Assembly (NCBI RefSeq): GCF_000759675.1 | Contig: NZ_BAWM01000158.1 | Location: forward strand, 115,823 to 179,822 | Length of the DNA stretch: 64,000 nt | Direction of reading: 5' to 3' | DNA from: Neobacillus niacini | Lineage (GTDB): Bacteria; Bacillota; Bacilli; Bacillales; Cytobacillaceae | In this document: positions 42,290-50,892 of the stretch, piece by piece | How positions within the stretch are numbered: the stretch's first letter is position 1 | Layout: every line of letters starts with the position of its first letter | Notes under the pieces: generated by a model | Seen by the model: only the letters and a program-made list of their open reading frames with translations | The model's database searches: none | What the model was told of the DNA's origin: nothing | Position numbers and translations under genes: made by a program

Positions 42290-43225
42290 TCAATCTATTG
42301 TTTCAACCTCGACTAAATTAAAATACTCCTCGAACTTGGACATATTAATCGAACCGGTTCCGGCTTCCATCGTATTGAGCATTCCAGTGGTCATCGCTGT
42401 TTTCAGGACAGCCGTAGCGGGCTGATTCCGCTCCAGTGCCACCGCCAGCCCGGCAACGGTCGCATCTCCGGAGCCGACTGGATTCACCACGTCTATTTTG
42501 GGAATGGTAACCCGGTAATCATCCGCACCATGCCTTACAAAGGCACCTTCTCCGCCCATCGAGACGACAATCCATTCAATCCCTTTAAATAATTCATTGT
42601 CTAAAGCTTGTTGCAAACTGCAAATCCGGCCATCCACTTCCATCTCGAGCAGCTGCGACAATTCCGTAATATTCGGCTTAATCACAAATGGTTTTTCTCT
42701 ATGTAACAGGGCTTTCCTTAACGGTTCACCTGACGAATCCAATATCACCGGAATTCCTTTCTTTTGACTAACCGCTAACATTTGCTGATAAAAATCCACA
42801 GGCAGTCCCTTCGGCAAACTACCTGAAATCGTCACCAATGAAACTTTAGCCAACAGGTCTTCAAATTTCTCCAAAAAATCTGTCCCTTCTTCATTCGTTA
42901 AGGTTGGCCCAGATTCTAAAATTTCCGTTTGCATCCCTTCATGAAGAATGGCAATACAATTCCTCGATTCCTTTTCGATTTTTAAAAAGTCATTGGAAAT
43001 ACGGCTTTTATTTAATTCCTGAACGATGTAATCGCCGATGGTACCGCCAAGCACACCGGTTGCCAGGACTTTTTCTTCCATTTGTGTAATCACCCGTGCA
43101 ACATTCAAGCCTTTACCGCCAGCCGTTTTTCGAACATTTTCCACACGGTTCACAGCATCCAACTTGAATTCATGTATCGGATAGGAAATATCCACGGATG
43201 GATTCATCGTGACAGCTAAAATCAT
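42290..43225 (-). CDS. lacC: Tagatose-6-phosphate kinase (PfkB family)
   Basis: LacC phosphorylates tagatose-6-phosphate at C1. The 311-residue ribokinase-fold protein has N-P-S-V-D near the start, G-G-K-G-L-N-V-A-R-V and the catalytic N-P-V-G-S-G-D-A-T-V-A-G. LacC and 1-phosphofructokinase are hard to separate by sequence; the adjacent lacD and agaS decide for tagatose-6-phosphate. ATG 43225 follows GAGGGAG and overlaps the nagA stop by 4 nt. lacD follows after 14 bp. Confidence 0.88.
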   Translation of the reverse strand: MILAVTMNPSVDISYPIHEFKLDAVNRVENVRKTAGGKGLNVARVITQMEEKVLATGVLGGTIGDYIVQELNKSRISNDFLKIEKESRNCIAILHEGMQTEILESGPTLTNEEGTDFLEKFEDLLAKVSLVTISGSLPKGLPVDFYQQMLAVSQKKGIPVILDSSGEPLRKALLHREKPFVIKPNITELSQLLEMEVDGRICSLQQALDNELFKGIEWIVVSMGGEGAFVRHGADDYRVTIPKIDVVNPVGSGDATVAGLAVALERNQPATAVLKTAMTTGMLNTMEAGTGSINMSKFEEYFNLVEVETID

Positions 43226-44388
43226 CGCACTCCCTCTTTCCGTAAATGGTAACGACAAACACCATCAAGATAAGTCGCAATTAAATCTAGATCAGGATTC
43301 AACACAATAAAGTCAGCAGCGTACCCCTCAGCAATTTTCCCGCATTCCACGTCCAGCCCAATACTTTTTGCGGGAGCGGTACTCGCCATATAGATCGCTT
43401 CCTCCGGTGTCGCAATCCCCCAATCAACGACATTTTTCACAGCATCTTTCAGCTGTAAAATACTTCCTGCTAAACTGCCGCCTTCGATGCGGGCCGCCCC
43501 TGCTTTCACCTCTACAGGGAATTCTCCCAGTTGATAATTTCCTTCTGGCATTCCTCCAGCCATCATACAATCGGTTACCATAACGGTTTGATCTCTGCCG
43601 CGTGCATTCATTAAAATGTTTGCAGCAGCAGGATGAACATGGTGTCCATCACATATGATTTCGGCAAAAACATCTTTTAAATTCATCGCTGCTCCGGCCA
43701 TCCCTGGCTCGCGATGGTGCAGCGGGCTCATTCCATTGAAGGTATGAACAAAAATCGAAGCTCCTTTTTCAACTGCTTGCTTTGCTTCTTCATACGTTGC
43801 GTCACTGTGGGCTAACGCCACCGCAATCTCTTCTCCTACGGCATATTCAATAAATTCGGATGCACCTTTTCTTTCAGGCGCAATGGCAATTTTTTTAATA
43901 GAATCATTGGATAATTTCTGCCAAACTTTCAATAGATCAACCGAAGGGTCACAAAAATATTTCGTGTTTTGTGCCCCTCTATGTTTTTCGGTGAAAAACG
44001 GCCCTTCTAAAAAGATCCCTTTAATTTTGGCTCCGCGAACTTTTTTGTAATGAGTACCAATCATTTCAACAACATGATTCAACGCTTCGGTTGAGGAAGT
44101 TAAGGTTGTCGGCAAAAACGAGGTAACTCCGCAGGAAAGAAGCCCTTCAGAAATCTGATTCAATCCTTCAACATCATTGTCCATAATGTCGTGATTTCGA
44201 AATCCATGAATATGTGTGTCTACTAAACCAGGAGCAATCCAATGGCCTGCATAATTAATGATTTCTGCCGCTTCCACTGGCCTGTTTTCTGAAAAACCAC
44301 CGAATATTCCATCTTTTATTTCCAAAAATCCAGGGCCTTCAACCTTTCCCTCAAGAAAAAACGTATCTGCAAAGATATACTTGGACAT
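43222..44388 (-). CDS. nagA: N-acetylhexosamine-6-phosphate deacetylase (GalNAc-6-P role inferred)
   Basis: The 388-residue amidohydrolase has D-T-H-I-H-G (metal region), F-L-E-G-P-F-F (metal Glu), A-H-S-D-A-T, D-G-H-H-V-H and V-T-D-C-M-M-A-G-G (catalytic Asp). NagA proteins deacetylate GlcNAc-6-P; AgaA relatives act on GalNAc-6-P. Neighbours AgaS, LacC and LacD process only galactosamine/tagatose intermediates, so GalNAc-6-P is the likely substrate here. ATG 44388 follows AGGGGAAG. It overlaps lacC by 4 nt. Confidence 0.88.
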   Translation of the reverse strand: MSKYIFADTFFLEGKVEGPGFLEIKDGIFGGFSENRPVEAAEIINYAGHWIAPGLVDTHIHGFRNHDIMDNDVEGLNQISEGLLSCGVTSFLPTTLTSSTEALNHVVEMIGTHYKKVRGAKIKGIFLEGPFFTEKHRGAQNTKYFCDPSVDLLKVWQKLSNDSIKKIAIAPERKGASEFIEYAVGEEIAVALAHSDATYEEAKQAVEKGASIFVHTFNGMSPLHHREPGMAGAAMNLKDVFAEIICDGHHVHPAAANILMNARGRDQTVMVTDCMMAGGMPEGNYQLGEFPVEVKAGAARIEGGSLAGSILQLKDAVKNVVDWGIATPEEAIYMASTAPAKSIGLDVECGKIAEGYAADFIVLNPDLDLIATYLDGVCRYHLRKEGVR

Positions 44389-44398
44389 GTTTCTTCCC

Positions 44399-45565
44399 CT
44401 ACTGATATTCATAGATGGTTACGCCTTTGACGACACGGTTCACCGTTCCTGTCGCTGAAGGTGTATCTGGTGTATTACCGACTTTTACTGAAGCTAGCAG
44501 TGAGACCGTTTGCCCAATCATGACAAAAGGTAATGCCAAGTATGCATCCGGTACGGATTGCGCCTCGCTTCCGAATCCAAACGTGTTCCCATTATAATTT
44601 GTTTCTCCATCAACCTCGATCGCACAAATATAGCTGGCAATGTTATCCTGCTGCATTTCTTTTAACATATCTAAATCGTACTGTCGTGTATAAGGCTGGT
44701 TGGAAACAAACACAAAAACCAATGATTTTTCGTTCACAAATGATTTAGGACCATGACGGAATCCTAATGGTGAATCAAAGGCGGTGACAATTTTTCCAGC
44801 TGTCAGCTCTAATATTTTTAACTGTACTTCTCTCGCTAAACCTTCTAAACTACCAGATCCTAGGTAAATGATGCGGTCAAAATCGATATCGATGATTTCT
44901 TGGATTGCGTCTTCCCTTTGAATCACACTTTCACCCATTTGCTGAATCGTTTTCACAATCGCCGATTTTTCTTCCAACGGCAAAGAATCAAATACGAGTA
45001 AAGCCGTTAGCGCCATGCAGGTATAACTTCCCGTCATCGCAAATCCTTGATCATTCGATTTTTCAGGCATCAAAAGCAATAAATTTTTTTCATCCCCTGC
45101 TGCCCGCTTGGCTAATTGACCCTCTTTAGCACAAGTAATCGTTACCTGATACAAATCGGTTACGATTTGTTCTGCTAATTGTACGGCAGCCACACTTTCC
45201 GGGCTGTTGCCGCTTCGAGCAAACGAAACGAGCAAGGTAGGAAAATCCGCTTTAAGGAATTGATAAGGATTAGATACCAAAGTAGTTGTCGGAATACTGT
45301 GCAATTCCCACTGTTTTTCATCGACTTTTTCTTTTAAGTATGGTGTGACGGTATCGCCAACATAGGCAGACGTTCCAGCCCCTGTAAAAATGACTCGAAC
45401 CCGTCCATGCTTGGTTGATAATTTTAATAAAAACTCTTCAATCTCCCTGCTTTTCTCTGCATATAAAGCAAAGGCTTCGGCCCATAAATCAGGCTGCTGT
45501 TTGATTTCTGCCGTTGTGATCGATGCACCTAATGGCACTAATTTTTCTTGACTTAATGTAAACAT
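44399..45565 (-). CDS. agaS: AgaS-type SIS sugar isomerase/deaminase (galactosamine-6-phosphate)
   Basis: AgaS converts galactosamine-6-phosphate to tagatose-6-phosphate and ammonia. The 388-residue protein has two SIS domains: F-T-G-A-G-T-S-A-Y-V-G-D with S-F-A-R-S-G-N-S-P-E-S in the first, and Y-L-G-S-G-S-L-E-G-L-A-R-E with R-H-G-P-K-S-F-V in the second. ATG 45565 follows GAGGAG at 9 nt. The operon order ROK kinase, agaS, nagA, lacC, lacD covers the whole GalNAc branch. Confidence 0.9.
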   Translation of the reverse strand: MFTLSQEKLVPLGASITTAEIKQQPDLWAEAFALYAEKSREIEEFLLKLSTKHGRVRVIFTGAGTSAYVGDTVTPYLKEKVDEKQWELHSIPTTTLVSNPYQFLKADFPTLLVSFARSGNSPESVAAVQLAEQIVTDLYQVTITCAKEGQLAKRAAGDEKNLLLLMPEKSNDQGFAMTGSYTCMALTALLVFDSLPLEEKSAIVKTIQQMGESVIQREDAIQEIIDIDFDRIIYLGSGSLEGLAREVQLKILELTAGKIVTAFDSPLGFRHGPKSFVNEKSLVFVFVSNQPYTRQYDLDMLKEMQQDNIASYICAIEVDGETNYNGNTFGFGSEAQSVPDAYLALPFVMIGQTVSLLASVKVGNTPDTPSATGTVNRVVKGVTIYEYQ

Positions 45566-45581
45566 AACCAACCACTCCTCT

Positions 45582-46451
45582 TTAGAATTTTTCGAATACT
45601 CGTAATCCCGCACCAACAACCCCATTATTCTGCGCCAATGTACTAATGCTCATATGCTCTAAAAGATGCTGCTGTTCAGGAATTTGATAGATTTTTAGTT
45701 TTTCTTTGATTAACTCAAGCAAGAAAGGGTTATTCACAATGACACTGCCGCCGAAAACGATTCTATGCGGGTCTAATAAACAGGAAATGGAATAGAGTCC
45801 TTGGGCCAAATGGTCGGTCACCTCATCTATGGCTGACTGAAATTCCTGTGACCCGTTTAAATATCCAGTAAAGACATCCTTGGTTGGAACCCCGGCTATT
45901 TTCTGGATCCCTGGGCCGGCAGCGATTTTTTCCAACCGTTCATTGCCTTCCTTCGAAAGAACAGGAATCAGCCCCAATTCCCCGGCGAAACCGGCTCCTC
46001 TAAAAAAGGAACCATGATGGATGATCGAACAGGAGATTCCTGTACTAATCGTCACGTAGACAAAGGTCTCGCTGGTTTTTGCATGCGCCGCTTTCCACTC
46101 AGCAAAAGCCGCCATATAAACATCATTGTCAATAGTGATTGTCTTGGCGCCAAATTGCTCCTGTAACCGGTCGGCAATCGGAAACTGCGGCCAAGGCAAA
46201 TTGTTTTGAAAAATAGCGATGCCGTTCTCTCGATCGACTTTACCAGGTACCCCGACGCCGATACCTTCAATCTCAGAAAACTGTGTTCCTTCAAGAACTT
46301 GTTCCACCGCTGTTACTACTTGTGTAAACATGTTTTCGCGGTCGGAAGGATCACTTTTCACTTCCGTACGATGAAGCAATTCTCCCGATTCCGAAATGAT
46401 TCCCGCTGCAATCTTTGTACCGCCGATATCAATACCGATGGACTTTTTCAT
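45582..46451 (-). CDS. ROK family sugar kinase (candidate GalNAc kinase) lacking the zinc motif
   Basis: The 289-residue protein starts with I-G-I-D-I-G-G-T-K (ATP phosphate site) and has G-V-G-V-P-G, I-D-N-D-V-Y-M-A-A (catalytic Asp) and S-T-G-I-S. At the ROK zinc site, where members have G-E-x-G-H followed by C-x-C-G-x-x-G-C, it reads G-E-L-G-L and contains none of the cysteines. By pathway position it should make GalNAc-6-phosphate from the GalNAc released by the phosphorylase. ATG 46451 follows GAGGTG. It is the first gene of the five-gene unit. Confidence 0.82.
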   Translation of the reverse strand: MKKSIGIDIGGTKIAAGIISESGELLHRTEVKSDPSDRENMFTQVVTAVEQVLEGTQFSEIEGIGVGVPGKVDRENGIAIFQNNLPWPQFPIADRLQEQFGAKTITIDNDVYMAAFAEWKAAHAKTSETFVYVTISTGISCSIIHHGSFFRGAGFAGELGLIPVLSKEGNERLEKIAAGPGIQKIAGVPTKDVFTGYLNGSQEFQSAIDEVTDHLAQGLYSISCLLDPHRIVFGGSVIVNNPFLLELIKEKLKIYQIPEQQHLLEHMSISTLAQNNGVVGAGLRVFEKF

Positions 46452-46542
46452 CTCTTTAGCACCTCAATTTAAATAATATCCAAAATAATCAGGAGATTCC
46501 CAACGCATTGGTGGGTTGTTGGTATAAGTTTTATTTTAGAGA

Positions 46543-46571
46543 AACTCATAGACACTATAACTATGAGTTTT
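46543..46571 (+). terminator. Terminator-like hairpin in the leader of the ROK operon
   Basis: ACTCATAG / CTATGAGT around a short loop is followed by TTTTTT on the plus strand. Since the known genes here run on the minus strand, its role is unclear; it may be a leader stem. Confidence 0.45.
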
Positions 46572-46644
46572 TTAAAGTTCGTTCAGTATCGAAATTGGAG
46601 CTCATCTAATCTTACAAAACGAAACTTTCAATCCTATTAATATA

Positions 46645-46678
46645 ATATTATATCACTCAACTTGTTGGGTCAACCCAA
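46645..46678 (-). promoter_or_regulatory. Promoter with overlapping palindrome for the ROK-agaS-nagA-lacCD operon
   Basis: On the minus strand TTGACC (46673-46668) and TAATAT (46650-46645) are 17 bp apart. The palindromic arms TTGGGT/ACCCAA (46665-46678) cover the -35, as a repressor operator would. No cre/AraC module like that of the GH101 genes is present, so this unit seems separately controlled. Confidence 0.5.
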
Positions 46679-46700
46679 TATTTAAAACAAGTTTCTCCAA

Positions 46701-46949
46701 TTATGTTAGTTCAGTGTAAAAGCGGCAGCGATCGCCTCGAACAATGGATATACAAAATTCAACAGGCAAACCGTTCGCATCAAAGGCAGTTCGTTCCAGC
46801 AGCAGTGCAGGACGTCCTTCTTCCGTTTGAAGATATTCACTTTCGTCAGCACGGATGAGGACGGGTTCAAATGCCTCTTTTGCTCTGGTTACCACGATGT
46901 TGAATTGTTGCGAAAATAAATCATATAAGGATATATCGCCTCCTCCTTT
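46701..46949 (-). pseudogene. C-terminal remnant of a GntR-family (UTRA domain) regulator
   Basis: The open frame reads I-S-L-Y-D-L-F-S, V-V-T-R-A-K-E-A-F-E-P, L-L-L-E-R-T-A-F and ends I-V-R-G-D-R-C-R-F-Y-T-E-L. These are the last 80 or so residues of a NagR/YvoA-type UTRA effector domain. The DNA-binding half is missing: an in-frame stop lies at 46950-46952 and a terminator follows upstream. It is a decayed gene, and its position next to the amino-sugar operon suggests it once regulated it. Confidence 0.75.
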
Positions 46950-46993
46950 TTAGGCATCAGATACAAATATAAATAGTCCTTTTTAAAAAAGAC

Positions 46994-47022
46994 AGAGGGA
47001 AGTGTTAGAAACACTTCCCTCT
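46994..47022 (-). terminator. Terminator downstream of the first GH101 gene
   Basis: AGAGGGAAGTGTT / AACACTTCCCTCT is a nearly perfect stem with a tiny loop; the minus strand continues TGTCTTTTTT. A CGACAGGCAC word lies between it and the GH101 stop. Confidence 0.88.
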
Positions 47023-47135
47023 TCGACGCTATTTTTCACATTCCAATAAAATACTTATCAATCTTCGACAAAACTCAGGGAGCGACAGGCACTTGTTCAT
47101 TACAGTCAATTTCCCCCATTTCAAAACAACTGATT

Positions 47136-50100
47136 CTAGTTGTTTGATACCGTTTCAATTACTAGATTATCAAGCATAATATCTTTATAGCCATTAAAGT
47201 TTGCTTGTGCACCTGTCACGCCTTGAGTATCTGCAGCTTTGTTAGTAGAATAAATACCAAACCAGCTTTGACCTGATTCATCCCCTTTTAAAGTAAAGGA
47301 ATATGTTCCAGCTTTTGCATCCTTATCGCTATTTGCTGTTGATTTTAATTCATCCTTAGTTAATACTCCTTTTTCTTCAAATGGAGCATTACCTGTTACT
47401 ACTGCGTAAGTTCCATTACTACCTATTTCATAATCAAAAGTGATTTTATACGTTACACCTGGTTTGAATTTGAAGTTTTGAGGTATTGTTTGGTATACAA
47501 GTTTGTTACGTTGTGTTAAACCATTAGTTTTAATTGACCATTTACCAGCAATAACATCATTTACTAGTTTTTGGTTCCAACCTCTTTGAGTATATGGTGC
47601 ATTTAATTCAGCAAGGTGAGTTCTATTATCTTCTACACCTTCAATATTACCAATAACAAACGGATAGATACCTTGTGCAACATTTTCAAAGTCTTGTATG
47701 AATTGATTACTGCTTACTTGGTTATTAGCGTTATTTTCTACGATACGAATATCATCAAAGTAACTTGCACCATTCCCAGCATCTCTAGATAAATCAATGG
47801 TTACATCAGATGCATCTTGACCCGTTTCAAAGAATACATACATATTTTGGAAATAGCTTGTTCCATCTACTGTTGAAGCCATTTGACCATCTTCTTTTGC
47901 TTTCTCGGAGCCTAGAGTATTGTGTGCATAAGCTCTAACATAGTTTTTAGCGATAGATTTACCAGTACTATTTGTATACTTTTTGCCGTTAGAAGTAATT
48001 GTTATACTTGCTTGTTCTTCACTTCTGTTGTCAATACCAACATAAGCAGCATACTTAGTATTTGGTTTTAATCCCGTTACTTTTTGAGTAACATTTACTT
48101 TCTCTTTATTGTTAGAGATTGTTAACATGTTATTATTACCTTCACTCTTCGTAATCTTAACCGCTTCTGAATCTCCTGTAACTATCCAATCTTTTAAGGA
48201 ATTGCTGTTAAAGCCAGTATCTACAAGATGCATTCCTTCGCTCCAATTAACATCTTTGTTAGATTCCGCTCTTTTATGAATTACATATGCAGTAGATTTT
48301 TTTGCATTTAATGTGATCTGACCATTTTTAATCGTAACGTCTTCCACATTTTCTTTACCTAATTCTGTTAACTCATAAACTTTAACTGTTCCTTTCCAGC
48401 CAGTTGGAACAGTCCAAGTAGTTTCTCCACCATTTGTATTCCAGTGGTATAATTTTTCCTTCGCTGTTGGCAATTTTTTACCATTTTGATCCCAAGACCA
48501 TGGAATTAAATACTTTTCATCACCAGGTTTACCTTCAAATATTTTATTTCCATTAAATGTCATAGTTCTTGTACGGTAACCATCTTTATCATTTGCAAAA
48601 TCATTAGACTTTCTTTCAATTACAAGTGTATTTTTACCAGAGTCATCTTTTAATAATGCCTTCATGCCTGGTACCCAGTTGTAAGTTTTATTATTATCTG
48701 TCATTTCAACTGCATTTCCATCTTCCCACTGTGTTACTTTATAATGTTGGATGAATTTTGTTGGAACGTTCACTGCAAACAAGTTATCCATATAGGCTTT
48801 GTAGTCACTTCTACCTTGCCATCCTTCGAAGTCTTTCATGCTGTAGCCAAATAATAATGGAGCATCCGCGTCGCCACCATACTTGGGATAGTTACCAATC
48901 CATGCATCTTTTTGATCGTTTTTAATGAAACGAGTGATGGTACTATTGATACCTTTTAGAGTAAAACCACCATAAGTTAAATCGGCTGCCCAGTGTTGGA
49001 ATGTAGAATCATACTCGTTTGCATATCCCCACTCACTACCTAAGCGCCAACCTAAACTGTTAATTTCTTTACTTAACTGACGGCTTGGCCATGTACTATT
49101 ATCACCTGACTGTCCATTACCCCAAACGTCTACATAAATAAAATCTAAATCATTCTTTTTGCCTCCAAGAACGTCATACAAATCTTTGAATCGTTGTGCT
49201 CTACCATTTCTTAAATCATAATCAGCATCAATGTTTATACCTTGATCAATCCAGTTCCAACCATACTTATAAGTTCCATCTGGATTTTTTAATAAACGAT
49301 CTTCTTGGAAATATTTTGACTCTGGATAAGTTTCACTTGCATTCACATGAATCCCAAAAGTTGCCCCATATTCTTTACCCTTCTCTAGCAATGTTTTCAT
49401 ATCCTTTGCGCCACCGATACGAGTTCCAACATCTGCATAATTTAAATGACCAGAATCATGCCCTTCACTACCATAACCTTTCAAAAGAATAGATTGCCCT
49501 AGTCCATCGGTACCTAAAGAAAACTTCTTAACTCCATCTAAAGTCATTAAGAAAGGATTTTGGGCTTGACCGCCAAAGTTCATGCTAATGCGGTAACCAA
49601 CTAAGTCTGGAACCTTTTCTGACCCTAGAGGTTCGTTCATAATATTTCTATAATCAATAGCTCCGTCTTGCCAGTTTATTTTTTTATCACCATTAGCATC
49701 ACCAGTAATAACAACCTTCGCAGTTGGCAATTCATCTACCTTGTTTACTGTTCCATCTTCTAACTCCAAAGTGCCATCTTCCTTACGATGCTCTTCTGAT
49801 TTTTGATACGTCCAGAATGTACTACTTAAACCAATTGTTTTTTGCCCTGCACTATTAGTCGTAGCCGTAGCTGTAATTCTTTGTGCATCAGTTTTTGCAG
49901 CATAAGAATTTGGATCTAATTTTTTTGCTAAACTATTCTCCGTATTAGACCATATACCTGCACTTAATTCATCATTAGAAAGAAAAGCATACATATATCC
50001 TTTTTGCTCTTCATCTTGCGTATTCAAATTATTATCAACCTTTACCTGTCTGTCACCATTGATGTGTGTATTTGTAGACATCTGTACTCCATCTAGTACA

Positions 50101-50633
50101 GCATCTTTTTGACTACTATTTACTGAAATTAAATTGTGATTTGGAATTTCAATTGTTTTTACGATTTTGTTGTCCACAATTTTTGTAATATTGAATTCTA
50201 AAATATTTCCTTTAACAACCATTTCTGCAGTAATTACTGCATTGATATTGTTACTATCGTCTATTAAAGTCATCTTGTACTCAATTTTATCAGATGAAAC
50301 TATTGCTTTTACTTTTGGTTTTACTGCTACGTCATTAATAAGGATTGTATCTAATGCCTCAGTCTGTCCGTAAAAAGTCTTCCCTGCTCCATTTCCAGAT
50401 TTTAAATTGTACTGAATTACTCTTGGAAAATTCACATCGACAAGAACGTCCATTTGATCAGAAGAAATAACCGTTTGTGAACCTTGTGGAATAATTTGAC
50501 TTCCTTCTTGTTTAATTGCCGTATTTCCCTCAGCTAGTACCAGGGAACTATTCGCATACCATGTAGAGCCTACCATACAACCAGCTAAAAGTACTGCAAT
50601 CGTTTTCTTAAACTTATTTCTTGAATTTTTCAT
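47136..50633 (-). CDS. Secreted endo-alpha-N-acetylgalactosaminidase (GH101), shorter paralogue
   Basis: GH101 enzymes release Gal-beta-1,3-GalNAc from Ser/Thr of mucin-type O-glycoproteins. The 1165-residue protein has a signal peptide (cleavage near L-V-L-A/E-G, residue 34) and a GH101 beta-sandwich. The EF-hand-like D-A-N-G-D-K-K-I-N-W-Q-D-G-A precedes the barrel. The candidate nucleophile is D502 in F-I-Y-V-D-V-W and the acid/base is E534 in G-S-E-W-G, 32 residues apart as in the pneumococcal enzyme. C-terminal carbohydrate-binding-like domains follow. There is no LPxTG, so it is probably free. ATG 50633 follows AAAGGAGGG. Confidence 0.92.
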   Translation of the reverse strand: MKNSRNKFKKTIAVLLAGCMVGSTWYANSSLVLAEGNTAIKQEGSQIIPQGSQTVISSDQMDVLVDVNFPRVIQYNLKSGNGAGKTFYGQTEALDTILINDVAVKPKVKAIVSSDKIEYKMTLIDDSNNINAVITAEMVVKGNILEFNITKIVDNKIVKTIEIPNHNLISVNSSQKDAVLDGVQMSTNTHINGDRQVKVDNNLNTQDEEQKGYMYAFLSNDELSAGIWSNTENSLAKKLDPNSYAAKTDAQRITATATTNSAGQKTIGLSSTFWTYQKSEEHRKEDGTLELEDGTVNKVDELPTAKVVITGDANGDKKINWQDGAIDYRNIMNEPLGSEKVPDLVGYRISMNFGGQAQNPFLMTLDGVKKFSLGTDGLGQSILLKGYGSEGHDSGHLNYADVGTRIGGAKDMKTLLEKGKEYGATFGIHVNASETYPESKYFQEDRLLKNPDGTYKYGWNWIDQGINIDADYDLRNGRAQRFKDLYDVLGGKKNDLDFIYVDVWGNGQSGDNSTWPSRQLSKEINSLGWRLGSEWGYANEYDSTFQHWAADLTYGGFTLKGINSTITRFIKNDQKDAWIGNYPKYGGDADAPLLFGYSMKDFEGWQGRSDYKAYMDNLFAVNVPTKFIQHYKVTQWEDGNAVEMTDNNKTYNWVPGMKALLKDDSGKNTLVIERKSNDFANDKDGYRTRTMTFNGNKIFEGKPGDEKYLIPWSWDQNGKKLPTAKEKLYHWNTNGGETTWTVPTGWKGTVKVYELTELGKENVEDVTIKNGQITLNAKKSTAYVIHKRAESNKDVNWSEGMHLVDTGFNSNSLKDWIVTGDSEAVKITKSEGNNNMLTISNNKEKVNVTQKVTGLKPNTKYAAYVGIDNRSEEQASITITSNGKKYTNSTGKSIAKNYVRAYAHNTLGSEKAKEDGQMASTVDGTSYFQNMYVFFETGQDASDVTIDLSRDAGNGASYFDDIRIVENNANNQVSSNQFIQDFENVAQGIYPFVIGNIEGVEDNRTHLAELNAPYTQRGWNQKLVNDVIAGKWSIKTNGLTQRNKLVYQTIPQNFKFKPGVTYKITFDYEIGSNGTYAVVTGNAPFEEKGVLTKDELKSTANSDKDAKAGTYSFTLKGDESGQSWFGIYSTNKAADTQGVTGAQANFNGYKDIMLDNLVIETVSNN

Positions 50634-50709
50634 ATATACCCTCCTTTGAATATACGATTTTAATAGAGGACGATGCCCTAATATCAAATACCACCTCTAC
50701 CTGTAATCT

Positions 50710-50771
50710 AGCTTACTTTTATTAAAACGCTTTCACAATAAAGATATTGTCCAATTTTTTAGAAATATTGT
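50710..50771 (-). promoter_or_regulatory. AraC-box/cre promoter of the shorter GH101 gene
   Basis: On the minus strand the -35 is TTGTGA (plus 50733-50738) and the -10 is TAAGCT (plus 50710-50715), 17 bp apart. A cre-like TGAAAGCGTTTTAA (50722-50735) overlaps the -35 and the upstream part of the spacer. Two ATATTGT boxes (plus strand 50744-50750 and 50765-50771) lie just upstream, 21 bp apart. Confidence 0.75.
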
Positions 50772-50892
50772 TTTTTTAGTGATTTCCAGATTGAAATCAT
50801 ATACAAAAAGACATGGGGAATAAAAGGGTATAATATCCCTTCTATTTACCTCCATGCCTAATCGTATTAGTAGCATGTGATGCAATATTGTT

